Assembly (NCBI GenBank): GCA_913776615.1
Contig: CAJYPK010000006.1
Coordinates: 62,001 to 126,000 of the forward strand
Reading direction: 5' to 3'
Length of the DNA: 64,000 nt
Source of the DNA: an uncultured Hymenobacter sp.
GTDB taxonomy: Bacteria > Bacteroidota > Bacteroidia > Cytophagales > Hymenobacteraceae
This document shows, in pieces, positions 7,693-17,538 of this stretch (positions are counted from its first letter, which is position 1; each line of letters starts with the position of its first letter). The notes beneath the pieces were generated by a model. That model saw nothing but the letters and a program-made list of their open reading frames with translations, did no database searches and was not told the origin of the DNA. The position numbers and the translations under genes were made by a program.

Positions 7693-9465
7693 TTAGTAAG
7701 GTAGAACGGTCAGACCTTTATCGAAGTGCGGGTTTTGGCGCAGGCGGTTGGCCGCCAGGGTCGCCGTGGGTTTATCGGCAAAGTCAATGGCCGACAGGCG
7801 GTAGAGACGGCTGCCGGGGGGCGGCAGAATCACCTTGGCCGGGCGGCCGGCGTGGGCCAGGTTGCGACGGCCCTGCTCAGCGCGGGCGAAGGACGAGTAC
7901 GCGGCTACCACGAGGTAGTAACGACCGGTGCGGCTTTTAATTGTGGTAGCTGCTGCATCTGCGGCAGCGGTGGCGGGAGCAGCTACGGCAGGGGCTAGCG
8001 GCTGGGCCGCAATCGGCTTAGCCGCTGGCGCAGCCGGGCGCACTACCGCTGGCTTGGCGGCCAGCGTCGCCGGGCGGGCGGCCGTCGGCTTCGCGGCAGG
8101 CCAGGCGGCGGCCGGGCGGGCAGCTACCGGCTTCGCGGCGGGCCAGGCGGCGGTCGGGCGGGCGGCCACCGGCTTCACCGCAGGCTTGGTAGCGGGCCAA
8201 GCAGCCGCTCCGGGGCGAGCCGCCACGGGCTTGGCAACGGCCCGTCCCGGAACGGCCGCTTTTTGACCGCTCGCCGTCGACCGGCTGGCCGGGAGGCGGG
8301 TACCGGTGAGGGCGACGGTATAGGAGGTCGTAAGCGCAGGCGAGTTAGCCTTACGCTGGGCCATCGGAATGGGCTTGGCCACGTTGCTTTCGTCGGCCAG
8401 GGCAATGGCGGCCGAGGCCGGCACTTTGTAAGCTTTCAGGTGAGCGGGCAAACCGCTGGGCAGCGGGCTGGGAATCGAGCGCCGGATGAGCAGCGCCTCA
8501 ACCGGGGCCGCTGCGGGGGTAGCGCGCACGGGAGCTTTTTTCACGACCGGAGCCGGCGCAAGCTTCGCCTTGGCAACCGGCACCCTACCGGCCGGGGCGG
8601 CTTGCGCCCGGGCGGCCGGCGCAGCCTTGGAAGCGGCTTTCTTTACGGGCTCGGACGTCGTAATGGCTTGCGGATCGGCCGGTACGGCCGCCGAGTCCGC
8701 TACCGTCGAAGCTACTACCACCGAGTCTGCTTCGGCAACCGCCGCTACCGGCTCGCTAACCGGCTCTGGTTCGGCCGGGGCCGCGAAGCTGGGCTGGGCC
8801 AGTGCTGCCTGCTGGGGCGTAGCCAGGGGAGCCGCCTTTTCCCAGTGCGGCAGGTAGCCCTGCCAGGCGGTGGGCAACACGGTAGGATGCAAATTCAGGA
8901 GGTAGAGTCCCGCCACGGCCAGCCCGGCCAGCAGGCCGATGGCCGCCCCGGGCACCACGCGCCGCAGCTTCACGCCGCGGCCCGCCGAACGCAGGCGCGG
9001 CCCCAACTGGGCCTGCTGCTCGCGGGCCAGGCGGGCGTCGGTCACCGATACGGGGTGCACCGTGAGCTCGGGCAGGCCAAAAGCGGCCGTCAGCAGGTTG
9101 TCGGTACCAGTATACTCGAATTGCAGGCCCCGACCCGCCACCTGCCGGAACACCCCGATGCCCGGCAGCTCGGTGCGCTGCTGGGTTTGCAGGTCCCGGT
9201 GCAGGGTTGCTACGGCTTGGCGCAGCGCCTCGCGGGCCTCGGCGGCGGGCACGTTCAGGTGCTGGCGCAGGGCATCTACGAGCAGGCCATCATTGCGGGT
9301 CAACCCTTGATTAAAAGCAACTTGACGAGTAGGCGGGCTTAGTACGTGCCGGCCGCCGGGCTGCACCCGGGCCGGGGTATACTCGGCCACTAGGCCCCCG
9401 AAATCCGGAATTATCACGCAGTCGTGTTCGCGGAGCAAAGGGCGTAGGTGGTCGGCTAGGTTCAT
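7693..9465 (-). CDS. HU-CCDC81 and SPOR domain envelope protein
   Basis: This 590-residue inner-membrane protein probably acts at the cell wall. Residues 1-140 fit the paired prokaryotic HU-CCDC81 domains (for example IIPDFGGLVAEYTPA and LPGIGVFRQV). A membrane helix lies at about 170-190 (AIGLLAGLAVAGLYLLNL). A long Ala/Pro/Lys-rich stretch follows, with tandem near-repeats of the ARPAAAWPAAKPVA kind at about 430-500. The last 75 residues form a SPOR domain (YYLVVAAYSSFARAEQG to the end), a fold known to bind denuded peptidoglycan. The N-terminal fold suggests a second binding role whose partner is unknown. It lies just upstream of the TonB operon. Confidence 0.88.
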   Translation of the reverse strand: MNLADHLRPLLREHDCVIIPDFGGLVAEYTPARVQPGGRHVLSPPTRQVAFNQGLTRNDGLLVDALRQHLNVPAAEAREALRQAVATLHRDLQTQQRTELPGIGVFRQVAGRGLQFEYTGTDNLLTAAFGLPELTVHPVSVTDARLAREQQAQLGPRLRSAGRGVKLRRVVPGAAIGLLAGLAVAGLYLLNLHPTVLPTAWQGYLPHWEKAAPLATPQQAALAQPSFAAPAEPEPVSEPVAAVAEADSVVVASTVADSAAVPADPQAITTSEPVKKAASKAAPAARAQAAPAGRVPVAKAKLAPAPVVKKAPVRATPAAAPVEALLIRRSIPSPLPSGLPAHLKAYKVPASAAIALADESNVAKPIPMAQRKANSPALTTSYTVALTGTRLPASRSTASGQKAAVPGRAVAKPVAARPGAAAWPATKPAVKPVAARPTAAWPAAKPVAARPAAAWPAAKPTAARPATLAAKPAVVRPAAPAAKPIAAQPLAPAVAAPATAAADAAATTIKSRTGRYYLVVAAYSSFARAEQGRRNLAHAGRPAKVILPPPGSRLYRLSAIDFADKPTATLAANRLRQNPHFDKGLTVLPY

Positions 9466-9600
9466 CGGGTAAGTAGTTTAGCAAGCGGGCGGGTACGCGG
9501 TTAGGAGGCTAAAGTTAAGTAGGGAAAAAGTCACTTTCTTCACCTGCGCCCCATTCCGGCCCTATTTTTCCTTTTTACGCCTTCACTAGTAGCTATTTAA

Positions 9601-11379
9601 CTAGAAAGCGTACGTGAGTCCACCCACTACATTGACGCCCTGGCTCTGGTAGTTGAGGTAGCGCTGGTAACGGCGGCCCGTGAGGTTATTACCCATCGCG
9701 AAGACGCTAAATTTGGGCGTGAGACGGTAATCAGCCCGCAGGCTGAGGTCGATCACCGCGTTGGTTTGGCGGTCTACGGCCGTGCGCGGAGCGGGCTGGG
9801 GCATCGTGGGGCTGAGCACGTAACCTATCCCGTAATTAGCTGAGTAGTAATAGAAATTAGCGCCGAGCAGCAGCTTGTCCGACGCGTTGTACGTGCCGTA
9901 GAGCGTACCCAGGAACGCTGGCCGGCCGTAAGCCTGCGCCAAGCCCTTGACGCCGTAGTGGTTGTAATCAGCCTTTACTCCCACCCGCACCTTTTCGCCG
10001 GCGCTGTAAAGGGCCTCGGCGTGCACGTTGACGACGTTGATGGCCGTGCTGTCATACACCAGGTTAAACTTACTGGTATCAGCCAAGGCATTCTGATAAA
10101 AGTACAAGTTGCGTGAACGACCAAACGTGCCCCTTGCCGCCAGCTCCAGCCCACTCACGGGCGTGGCCGTGAAGCCCCCGTACACCGTGGGGCCGGCGTG
10201 GGTGTCGGCCAGGGTTTGGCCCGGGGCCAGCCAGGGATTTTCCTGGCTCAGGTCGTAGCGGGTAACGCGCTGAATGGCCCCGCCGAGGCCGGCGTAGAGC
10301 TGAAATTTCTCGGGCACGACGGCGTAGCCCAGGCGCACGGCGGGGTTGATCATCCCCTTGCCTACGCCACGGAGCGTATCGCTGCTGTAGCCCAGCGTGG
10401 CGCCCAGCGTGAGGCTGAGGCCGGTTTTGCCGGTTAGTTCGTAGGCGGGCGTGGCCTGGAAGAAATTACGGGTGCGACTCTGATCGATTGTTTGTCCGAC
10501 GAGGCCCAGCGGCTGCTGTTCGGAAATGAAGGAGCCCTGCGCGTCGAGCGTCAGCCGGCTGGTTTCGCTGAGCGCGTAGCCCACCTTGCCCCCGACGAGG
10601 AAGTTGTTTTCGCCCACGCCGTAGCGGTCGCCGAAGCGCTTGAAGCCGACGCCCACCTCGTACTGCAAGGCCGCGTCGGTGGCACGGTTGCGGGCGTAGG
10701 CGCGGGCGCCGAAGCGGGTAAACGTCTGCTTGATGTCGTCGGCGCTGGGCTCGGTGGTAAGCTTGCTACGGTCGTAGCCGTAGAAGTGGTAGAGATCGCG
10801 GGCAAAATCCAGCGCCAGGCCCAGGGCGGCGGTACCCATGTAGTACTCGCCGGTGGCGGCGGCGCTGGTAAGGCTGGCCCCCGAGTTTTTGCCATCGACC
10901 GGCCCGGTGCTCGAGCTGTTGTGGCGCACGTCGAGGCCGTAGCTGTACTGGTCGTTGCGGGTCGAGTGCAGGTGAGCGCGGCCGTACACCGAGCCGTAGT
11001 TGCCCAGGCCCAGCTTCACGTAGTTGCCGGTGAGGGGCTCCAGCTCTTCCTGGGCCACGGTAAGCACCTGCACCGAGGGGTTGAGGCGGGTGGCGGGCAG
11101 CCGGAAATCGGGGTAGGTATAGGTGACCTGGCGGGTGGGCTTGGGCGGGGGCGCGAGCTTGATTTTTTCGAAGTTGCGGGTGGCCTCGGGCAAGGTATTG
11201 ACCCGGTCTTTCACAATCTCGATCTCGGCGTCCTGGATGGTACCGCGGGCCTTACCCTTGCCGGGCTGGCCCTGCGCCTGCGCGCCGAATACCACGGCCC
11301 CGCCCAGGCCGACGGCCAGCAGCCAGGGCCGGCCGGCAGCGGTAGTAAAGCTTGATTTTATCACCTTCAAATGATTCAT
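9601..11379 (-). CDS. Outer-membrane beta-barrel protein (TonB-receptor-like)
   Basis: The 592-residue exported protein has an N-terminal signal-type segment (AGRPWLLAVGLGGAVVFGAQAQ). A periplasmic stretch follows, then from about residue 115 many alternating amphipathic strands to the C-terminus (VNVVGGLTYAF), as in outer-membrane barrels. A complete plug domain is not obvious. It is encoded directly downstream of the large TPR protein on the same strand and upstream of the HU/SPOR and TonB genes, suggesting an envelope complex with the TPR partner. The ligand is unknown. Confidence 0.75.
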   Translation of the reverse strand: MNHLKVIKSSFTTAAGRPWLLAVGLGGAVVFGAQAQGQPGKGKARGTIQDAEIEIVKDRVNTLPEATRNFEKIKLAPPPKPTRQVTYTYPDFRLPATRLNPSVQVLTVAQEELEPLTGNYVKLGLGNYGSVYGRAHLHSTRNDQYSYGLDVRHNSSSTGPVDGKNSGASLTSAAATGEYYMGTAALGLALDFARDLYHFYGYDRSKLTTEPSADDIKQTFTRFGARAYARNRATDAALQYEVGVGFKRFGDRYGVGENNFLVGGKVGYALSETSRLTLDAQGSFISEQQPLGLVGQTIDQSRTRNFFQATPAYELTGKTGLSLTLGATLGYSSDTLRGVGKGMINPAVRLGYAVVPEKFQLYAGLGGAIQRVTRYDLSQENPWLAPGQTLADTHAGPTVYGGFTATPVSGLELAARGTFGRSRNLYFYQNALADTSKFNLVYDSTAINVVNVHAEALYSAGEKVRVGVKADYNHYGVKGLAQAYGRPAFLGTLYGTYNASDKLLLGANFYYYSANYGIGYVLSPTMPQPAPRTAVDRQTNAVIDLSLRADYRLTPKFSVFAMGNNLTGRRYQRYLNYQSQGVNVVGGLTYAF

Positions 11380-11426
11380 TAATACAGAATTTATACCAGC
11401 CAGCTGCTAAGAAAATGAGTTAGCTC

Positions 11427-11459
11427 CCGCGGTAGTCCGGGCACGCCGGGCCACCGCGG
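11427..11459 (-). terminator. Hairpin between TPR gene and barrel gene
   Basis: A 7-bp GC stem (11427-11433 with 11453-11459) encloses a second pairing of CCGGGC-type bases. The T-run after it on the minus strand is weak, so it may only attenuate read-through. Confidence 0.4.
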
Positions 11460-11465
11460 AATCTC

Positions 11466-14400
11466 TTATTTGGCGGGCTTGCGCACCGGTGCTTTGGCCG
11501 GGGCGGCTTTGGTAGGCGCCGGGGCCGGAGCCTTGGCCGGGGCCGTTTTAACCGGGGCGGACGGGGCTTTGGCGGGGGTGGCGGGCTTGGTCGGGGCCGG
11601 GGTGGCCGGCTCTTCTACCGCCGGGGCGGGCGCGTCGTCGCTGGCGGGCAGGGCTTTAAGGCGCTGGCGGGCGCCCTCGATTATTTCGGCTACCGGGAAT
11701 TTATTGTCGATAACCGAGTTCAACGTGGCGCGGGCCTGGAAGATGTCGCGCTGGGCGGTGTACACGTCGGCCAGCAGCAAAAAGGCGCGCCCCTGCCACA
11801 GCTCGTAGGCGCTGTAGTTGGAGTTGACCTTAAAGGCCTGCGTGATGGCGTCGTCGTATTTCTTCTGTTTAAAAAGCACTTCTGCCAGCGTGTACTGGGC
11901 CTCGGCGCCGGTTACGTCGCTGGGGGCGGCGGCCACGGTCGCGGCCAGCTCGGTGGCCGCCTGATCGAGGTTACCGAGCTTAAAGTCGGCCTTGCCCTGG
12001 TAGAGCAGCGCGGTGTTGGTGGCGTTGGCGGTGGCCCCGGCCAGCCCTTGCAGGTCGGTGGCGGTGGCGCGGGCCTTCTGGTAGTCGCCGCCGTCGTAGT
12101 AGGCCTTGAGCAGGCCCAGAGTAGCGGTGGCCACCTCGCGGCGGTTGCTGGAAGCCGTGCGCAGGCGCTCGTAGTACTTGATGGCCTCGGGGTAGTTCTT
12201 GTTCTCCAGCTCCAGGTCGGCCACGCGGCCCACGGCGCGGTTGACGAACTCGCTTTTGTTCTCGGCCACCACGGCTTTGAGCAGCGGCAGGGCCTGGGCT
12301 TTGCTACCGGTACGCAGGTAGGAGTCGGCCAGGATAAAGCGGGCGTCGGGGACCAGCGCGTTGTCGGGGTACTGCTTGAGGTAGGCCTGCACGCGGGGCA
12401 GCGCCTGGCTGTACTTCTCGGCCAGGTAGAGCGACTTGGCAGCCTCAAACTCCACGCTCTCGGTGGCCTTGCTGTTGGGATTTTGGGCCTTGAAGCTGGC
12501 CAGGGCCTGGTCAAACTCCTCGGTACGGCCCAGGGCGGTGAGGCTTTCCTGCAGGCTGTAGAGCGCCTGCTGGGCGGCGGCGCTGCGCGGGTAGTCGGTC
12601 AGCACCTTCTGAAAGTCGGCCACGGCCTTGTCCTGCTGCTCCAGGTTGGCGTAGGCCACGCCCCGGCGCTGGTAGGCATCGGGCAGCAGGCTGGAAGTAG
12701 GCCGGTTCTGGATAAGCCGGGTGAAACCCTCGGCGGCGGGGCCGTAGTCGCCGGCCTGGAAATCGAGCTGGGCCTGCTGAAACACCGCCTGCTCGGCGTA
12801 GCGCGAGTCGGGGTTGCTCTGGAGCAGGCTGCCCAGGGTCTGGCTGGCCTCGTCCTTGCGGCCGAGCAGGCCCAGGGTCAGGCCCTTCTGGTAGTAGGCG
12901 TAGTCCTTGTCCTGGGCGTTGGCCTGGATGACCTTATCATATAAATCCAGCGCCTGCTGGTAGTTTTTGGCCACGTAGTAGGTATCGGCCAGGCGCAGGG
13001 TGGTATCGTAGTAGTTGGGGTCGGTGGGCCGGGCGGCCGGGTCGTTGAGGTAGGCCTGAAATTGCGGGCGAGCCTTGTCGTACTGCTTGGTGTTGTAGTA
13101 AGCGTAGCCCAGCCCGTAGCGGGCCAGCTGCACGTACTGCGTCTCGTCGTCGCTCACGCCGCCCTGGCGGGCCGAGCGGGCAGCGGCGGCGTAGGCCGTA
13201 ATGGCGTCGGGATACTGCTGCCCCACCGAGTAGATTTCGCCGCGCAGCACCTGGGCGGCGGCGCGCAGGGCGTCGTCCTGCGGGTACTTCAGGCTCTTAT
13301 CGAGCAAGGGCAGGGCCTGGCTGTAGTTGCCGTCGTTGTAGAGCGTGGCGGCCCGCGAGTAGGCAATGCGCTGGTAAGTGCCGTTGAGCTTATCGCCCCG
13401 GTCGTCGCCCAGTCCTTCGAGGTAGCTCAGGGCTTCGGCGTAGTCGGTGCTCGACAAGAGGGCATCGCTGAGCAGCTGGTCCACCACCGGCTGGTTTTTC
13501 GAGCGCGGGTACTTCTTGCGGAAGTCGCGCAGGGCGGCGATGACCTCGGGCAAATTGCCCAGCTCGTACTGCACCTGGGCGTACTTGAGGGTAGCGTTTT
13601 CGGAGAGCGTTTTCTCGATGGTGCTCTGGCGGGCGGCGTCGAAGGCGGCCAGGGCGGCCGTTTTCTGGCCGGCTTGCAGGTAGCTCAGGCCAAGGTGATA
13701 AGCCGCGTTCTGCCCCAGCGAGTCGCGGCGGGTGGCCACGTTTTTGAGGTTGGTGATGGCCCGCGGGTAGTCGCCGTCCTTGTAGTTGGCGAAGCCGATT
13801 TTGTATTGCAGGCCGGGCTCGATTTTTCCCTTGTGGGCGGCCGCGTACTGGTCGAAGTACTGGCCGGCCTGCTTGTAGTCCTGCTTCTGGTAGTAGGCGT
13901 CGCCGGTCAGCAGCTGAATTTCGTCGGCGCTGTTGGGCGGCGGCGTTTGCTGCAGGGCCTTGGTGGCGTAGGCGATAAGGCCGTCGTAGTTGCCCTCGCG
14001 GTAGTAAATCTGGGTCATGATGGCCGGTACCACGCTGCGGTAGGCGTCGTTTTCGGCGGCCACGAGCAGGTCCTTGCGCGCCCCGGCGTAGTCGCCGGCC
14101 CGGAAGGCCAGGTAGCCCGCGTAGTAGGCGCTGGCGTAGCGGTACTGGCTGTTTTCCTTCTTGTTGCGGTCGAAGAGAATGCGCGCCTGGTCGTACTCCT
14201 TGAGCTGAAAGTGGCTGTAGCCCAGCTTAAAATCGGACTCGGCCCGCTGGCTCTGGCTGAGGTTGGCGGGGGCCACCTTCTGGAAGTAGGTACTGGCCTG
14301 GGCGTAGTTCTGCTGGTCGAAGTAAAACTTGGCCAGCTCAAAATAAGCCACCGCGGCGCGCGGGTGGGCCGGGTGGAGGCGGGCAAAGTCGAGGATGAGG

Positions 14401-14717
14401 CCCTCGGCGTCGGGGTGCAGCAGGTAGAGGCCGCTCACGGCGTAGTAGTACTCGGCATCGGCCAGGCGCTCCTGGCGGCCGCTGGTAGCGGCGGGGCCGC
14501 TTTGCTCGCTTACCGGCGCGGGGGCTACGCGCATGTACTGCTCGAAAGCCTGCTGGGCGGCCCCGTACTGCTTGCGGTCGAACAGGTCGAGGCCTTCCTG
14601 GAAGAAGCGCTCGGGCGCGGTGGCGGTTTGCGTGAGTTGGGCGTGAGCAAGCTGGGGCTCGGCGGCGGCAGCGCCCAGCAGGGCGGCGGCCAGCGTGAGC
14701 CGGGGGGGTAGCTTCAT
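11466..14717 (-). CDS. Large exported tetratricopeptide repeat protein
   Basis: The 1083-residue protein has a signal peptide (to about residue 27, ending AHAQ) and then TPR units through most of its length. Typical pieces are AEYYYAVSGLYLL, KFYFDQQNYAQASTYFQKV, DPNYYDTTLRLADTYYVAKNYQQALDLYDKV and AQYTLAEVLFKQKKYDDAI. The last 60 residues are Ala/Pro/Lys-rich and probably disordered. Such proteins scaffold envelope complexes in Bacteroidota; pairing with the downstream barrel gene supports that here. A perfect -7 box lies at 14777-14784 on the minus strand, which marks this as the first gene of the run. Confidence 0.9.
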   Translation of the reverse strand: MKLPPRLTLAAALLGAAAAEPQLAHAQLTQTATAPERFFQEGLDLFDRKQYGAAQQAFEQYMRVAPAPVSEQSGPAATSGRQERLADAEYYYAVSGLYLLHPDAEGLILDFARLHPAHPRAAVAYFELAKFYFDQQNYAQASTYFQKVAPANLSQSQRAESDFKLGYSHFQLKEYDQARILFDRNKKENSQYRYASAYYAGYLAFRAGDYAGARKDLLVAAENDAYRSVVPAIMTQIYYREGNYDGLIAYATKALQQTPPPNSADEIQLLTGDAYYQKQDYKQAGQYFDQYAAAHKGKIEPGLQYKIGFANYKDGDYPRAITNLKNVATRRDSLGQNAAYHLGLSYLQAGQKTAALAAFDAARQSTIEKTLSENATLKYAQVQYELGNLPEVIAALRDFRKKYPRSKNQPVVDQLLSDALLSSTDYAEALSYLEGLGDDRGDKLNGTYQRIAYSRAATLYNDGNYSQALPLLDKSLKYPQDDALRAAAQVLRGEIYSVGQQYPDAITAYAAAARSARQGGVSDDETQYVQLARYGLGYAYYNTKQYDKARPQFQAYLNDPAARPTDPNYYDTTLRLADTYYVAKNYQQALDLYDKVIQANAQDKDYAYYQKGLTLGLLGRKDEASQTLGSLLQSNPDSRYAEQAVFQQAQLDFQAGDYGPAAEGFTRLIQNRPTSSLLPDAYQRRGVAYANLEQQDKAVADFQKVLTDYPRSAAAQQALYSLQESLTALGRTEEFDQALASFKAQNPNSKATESVEFEAAKSLYLAEKYSQALPRVQAYLKQYPDNALVPDARFILADSYLRTGSKAQALPLLKAVVAENKSEFVNRAVGRVADLELENKNYPEAIKYYERLRTASSNRREVATATLGLLKAYYDGGDYQKARATATDLQGLAGATANATNTALLYQGKADFKLGNLDQAATELAATVAAAPSDVTGAEAQYTLAEVLFKQKKYDDAITQAFKVNSNYSAYELWQGRAFLLLADVYTAQRDIFQARATLNSVIDNKFPVAEIIEGARQRLKALPASDDAPAPAVEEPATPAPTKPATPAKAPSAPVKTAPAKAPAPAPTKAAPAKAPVRKPAK

Positions 14718-14776
14718 AGGGAAGGCAGCAGAGCGGTGGGACGGGCGGGGCTACGGGGGCCACGACCGCGAACGGT

Positions 14777-14784
14777 CAAAAGTA
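14777..14784 (-). promoter_or_regulatory. -7 box upstream of TPR gene
   Basis: The minus strand reads TACTTTTG, a full TAnnTTTG match 60 nt upstream of the TPR start. Confidence 0.6.
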
Positions 14785-14938
14785 GGGAGAAAACGCGGGC
14801 CGGGGGAAACGACCGCGCCCAAGAACGCCGGGCACTCCTGATTTGGTACGTGAGCGGGGGGCGCGCTCCCAGCCACGAAGTAGCCGCCGCCCTGGTCAGT
14901 ATCTTCACTCCGTTTTACTTCACTCCTGCTCCGACCCT

Positions 14939-17380
14939 ATGCCCATTTCTACTTTTCGACGGTGGCTCTGGCTACTTCTTACGCTGCTGGCGAGCCAGGC
15001 CCAGGCCCAGCGCTTAGCGGCCGGGTATCGCCACACGCTGTCTATTCACGCCGACGGCACGCTCTGGGCCTGGGGCGCCAACAGCTACGGCCAGCTCGGC
15101 ATTGGCAACACCACCCCGCAGAATAGTCCCGTGCAGGTGGGCACCGCCACTAACTGGCAGAGCGTACAAACCGGCTACTTCTTCACCCTGGCCCTCAAAA
15201 CCGACGGCACCCTCTGGGCCTGGGGCCGCAACCTCGACGGGCAGCTCGGCCAGGGCACTACCACCGGGCAGCAAAATCAGCCCGTGCAGATAGGCACGGC
15301 AACTACCTGGGCCAGCATCAGCGCCGGCGACTTCCACGCCCTGGCCCTTAAGGCGGACGGGACCCTCTGGGCCTGGGGGCGCAATCTGAGTGGGCAACTA
15401 GGGCTGGGCAACATTAACACGAGCGTCAGCACCCCCATCCAGGTAGCCTCCGCCGCGTGGCGAGCCGTCAGCGCGGGGGCGAGCTTCACCCTGGCCATCA
15501 AGGCTGACGGCACGCTTTGGAGCTGGGGCGCCAATGGCAACGGCCAGCTTGGCAACGGCAGCACCAATTCGACGAACCAGCCCACGCCCGCGCAGGTCGG
15601 CACCGCCGCGACGTGGCAAAGCGTGAGCGCCGGGGCCTTCCATGCCCTGGCCCTGCAAACGGATGGGACCCTCTGGGCCTGGGGTAGCAACGGCTTCGGC
15701 CAGTTGGGCACGGCTACGGCCCAATTCAACCAGCCCGCTCCCATTCAGGTAGGCACGGCCACTACCTGGCGCAGCGTGAGCGCAGCCTACTCCCACTCGG
15801 CCGCCGTGCGCCAGGACGGCTCGCTCTGGACCTGGGGCAATAACTTCTACGGCCAACTCGGCGATGGCACTACCACCCAGCAAAACGCCCCCGTGCGGGT
15901 GGCGACCGGGGCCAGCTGGCAAACCGTGAGCGCGGGCCAGTACTACACCACCGCGCTGCGCTCGGACAACTCGTACTGGGCCTGGGGCTACCACAGCTAC
16001 GGCCAGCTCGGCAACGGCCGCGGCGCGCAATTGGTACCTTACCAGTTGCCCGAGCCTACTACCTGGCGCAGCGTGAGCGCGGGTTCCTATTATACCCTGG
16101 GCATTCGCCCCGACGGCACGCTCTGGGCCTGGGGCCAAAATACCACTGGTCAACTAGGCCTTGGCAGTACCCTCCCCCAAACCAGCCCCGCGCAGGTGGG
16201 CACCGCCACCAACTGGCAAGCGGTGAGCGCGGGCTATACGCACGCGGCGGCCGTGCGCCAGGACGGCACCCTCTGGACCTGGGGCGACAACCTGACCGGG
16301 CAGTTGGGCGACGGCACCACCACCGCCCGCACCGCGCCCGCGCAGGTGGGCACCGCCACCGACTGGGCCAGCGTAAGCGCGGGCTACAACTACACCCTGG
16401 CGCTCAAAACCGACGGCAGCCTCTGGGCCTGGGGGCGCGGCAGCGAGGGCCAGCTGGGCTTGGGCACCACCACCCAGCAGAATACTCCCGTGCGGGTGGG
16501 CACCGCTACCTGGCAGCGTATCGCGACTAGTAATTCGGCCCTCAGCTCGTCGGTGTCGCTGGCCATCCGCCAAGACGGCACGCTCTGGGCCTGGGGCTAC
16601 AACGGTTATTATCAGCTCGGCCTGGGCCCGAACACTACGCAGCAGCCCGCGCCCGTGCAGGTAGGTACCGCTACCTGGCAGCACGTAGCCGCCGGCAATA
16701 TGCACACCCTGGCCGTCCGGACCGACGGTACCCTCTGGGCCTGGGGTTACAATAGCTTTGGGCAGTTGGGCACTGGCTCCGGCACCACCACTACCCAGCC
16801 AGCCCCCGTGCAAGTAGGCACCAGCGCCGGCTGGCGCAGCGTGGCGGCCGGCTATACCTCGTCGGTCGCCCTGGACAACCAGGGCACCCTCTATACCTGG
16901 GGCGGCAACTTAGAAGGCCAGCTTGGCAACGGTACTACTACCGACCAGCCCACCCCCCAGCCCGTGAGCGGCAACCTGCAATGGCAAAGCGTCAGCATGG
17001 GCTTTTACCACCTCGTGGCCTTGCAGGCCAACGCCAGCGGCCCGCTCTGGACCTGGGGCGATAACCGCTACAACCAGCTCACGCTCCCCAACAGCACGCC
17101 CCTGCCCACCTACGTGGCCGCGGGCGGCACCCCGCTGGCCGCGACCACCCCGACCACCCCGACCAGCTGGAGCCTGGCCCCCAACCCGGCCCACGGCCGC
17201 GCCCGCCTGCTAGGCCTGCCCCCCGGCCCCCTCGCCGGGCAGCTCTTCGACGCCCAGGGCCGCCTCGTGCGCACGACTACCGCAGCTGAGGTCGAGGTGA
17301 CGGGCCTCGCCCCCGGCCTCTACCTGCTGCGCGCCACGGCCAGCGGCACCACCCGCACCCTGCGCCTGGCGGTTTACTGA
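14939..17380 (+). CDS. Secreted RCC1-repeat protein with T9SS sorting domain (paralog 1)
   Basis: The 813-residue protein starts at the ATG at 14939 (MPISTFRRWLWLL), which places a signal peptide ending at about residue 22 (SQAQAQ); the longer frame from 14843 adds a non-protein-like stretch. It then has 14 repeats of about 50 residues with the core [16 protein letters not shown]...VGTATxWxSVSAGxxHTLA, the RCC1 beta-propeller signature. Fourteen units fit two seven-bladed propellers. The C-terminus from about residue 742 ([14 protein letters not shown]) is a type A T9SS domain, which in known cases directs export across the outer membrane and is removed. The ligand is unknown. It is divergent from the TPR gene and followed by its own terminator. 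Confidence 0.9.
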   Translation: MPISTFRRWLWLLLTLLASQAQAQRLAAGYRHTLSIHADGTLWAWGANSYGQLGIGNTTPQNSPVQVGTATNWQSVQTGYFFTLALKTDGTLWAWGRNLDGQLGQGTTTGQQNQPVQIGTATTWASISAGDFHALALKADGTLWAWGRNLSGQLGLGNINTSVSTPIQVASAAWRAVSAGASFTLAIKADGTLWSWGANGNGQLGNGSTNSTNQPTPAQVGTAATWQSVSAGAFHALALQTDGTLWAWGSNGFGQLGTATAQFNQPAPIQVGTATTWRSVSAAYSHSAAVRQDGSLWTWGNNFYGQLGDGTTTQQNAPVRVATGASWQTVSAGQYYTTALRSDNSYWAWGYHSYGQLGNGRGAQLVPYQLPEPTTWRSVSAGSYYTLGIRPDGTLWAWGQNTTGQLGLGSTLPQTSPAQVGTATNWQAVSAGYTHAAAVRQDGTLWTWGDNLTGQLGDGTTTARTAPAQVGTATDWASVSAGYNYTLALKTDGSLWAWGRGSEGQLGLGTTTQQNTPVRVGTATWQRIATSNSALSSSVSLAIRQDGTLWAWGYNGYYQLGLGPNTTQQPAPVQVGTATWQHVAAGNMHTLAVRTDGTLWAWGYNSFGQLGTGSGTTTTQPAPVQVGTSAGWRSVAAGYTSSVALDNQGTLYTWGGNLEGQLGNGTTTDQPTPQPVSGNLQWQSVSMGFYHLVALQANASGPLWTWGDNRYNQLTLPNSTPLPTYVAAGGTPLAATTPTTPTSWSLAPNPAHGRARLLGLPPGPLAGQLFDAQGRLVRTTTAAEVEVTGLAPGLYLLRATASGTTRTLRLAVY

Positions 17381-17407
17381 TAAACAGCTTATTGACAACT
17401 ACAATTT

Positions 17408-17440
17408 AAGCCTCCGCCCCGACCCGGCGGAGGCTTTTGC
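17408..17440 (+). terminator. Terminator after RCC1 paralog 1
   Basis: An 11-bp stem (17408-17418 with 17426-17436) ends in GGCTTTTG, 27 nt after the stop codon. Confidence 0.75.
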
Positions 17441-17538
17441 GTGAGCAGGAGCGGTACCTTGCGGAGAGCTAACCCCTATATTTATCAGATTTTCCAGGCT
17501 TTAGCTTTTTTCCCTCCCACTTTACTTACTTCTTGACT

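Noticed and set aside
13062..14711. 549-codon open frame opposite the TPR gene
   Set aside because: It is a shadow of the TPR coding strand, with biased Val/Gly/Leu composition and no domain.
14939..17380. Regular DNA repeats suggesting CRISPR or tandem non-coding repeats
   Set aside because: The roughly 150-bp periodicity is the coding of RCC1 units in one continuous frame; there are no short identical repeats with unique spacers.
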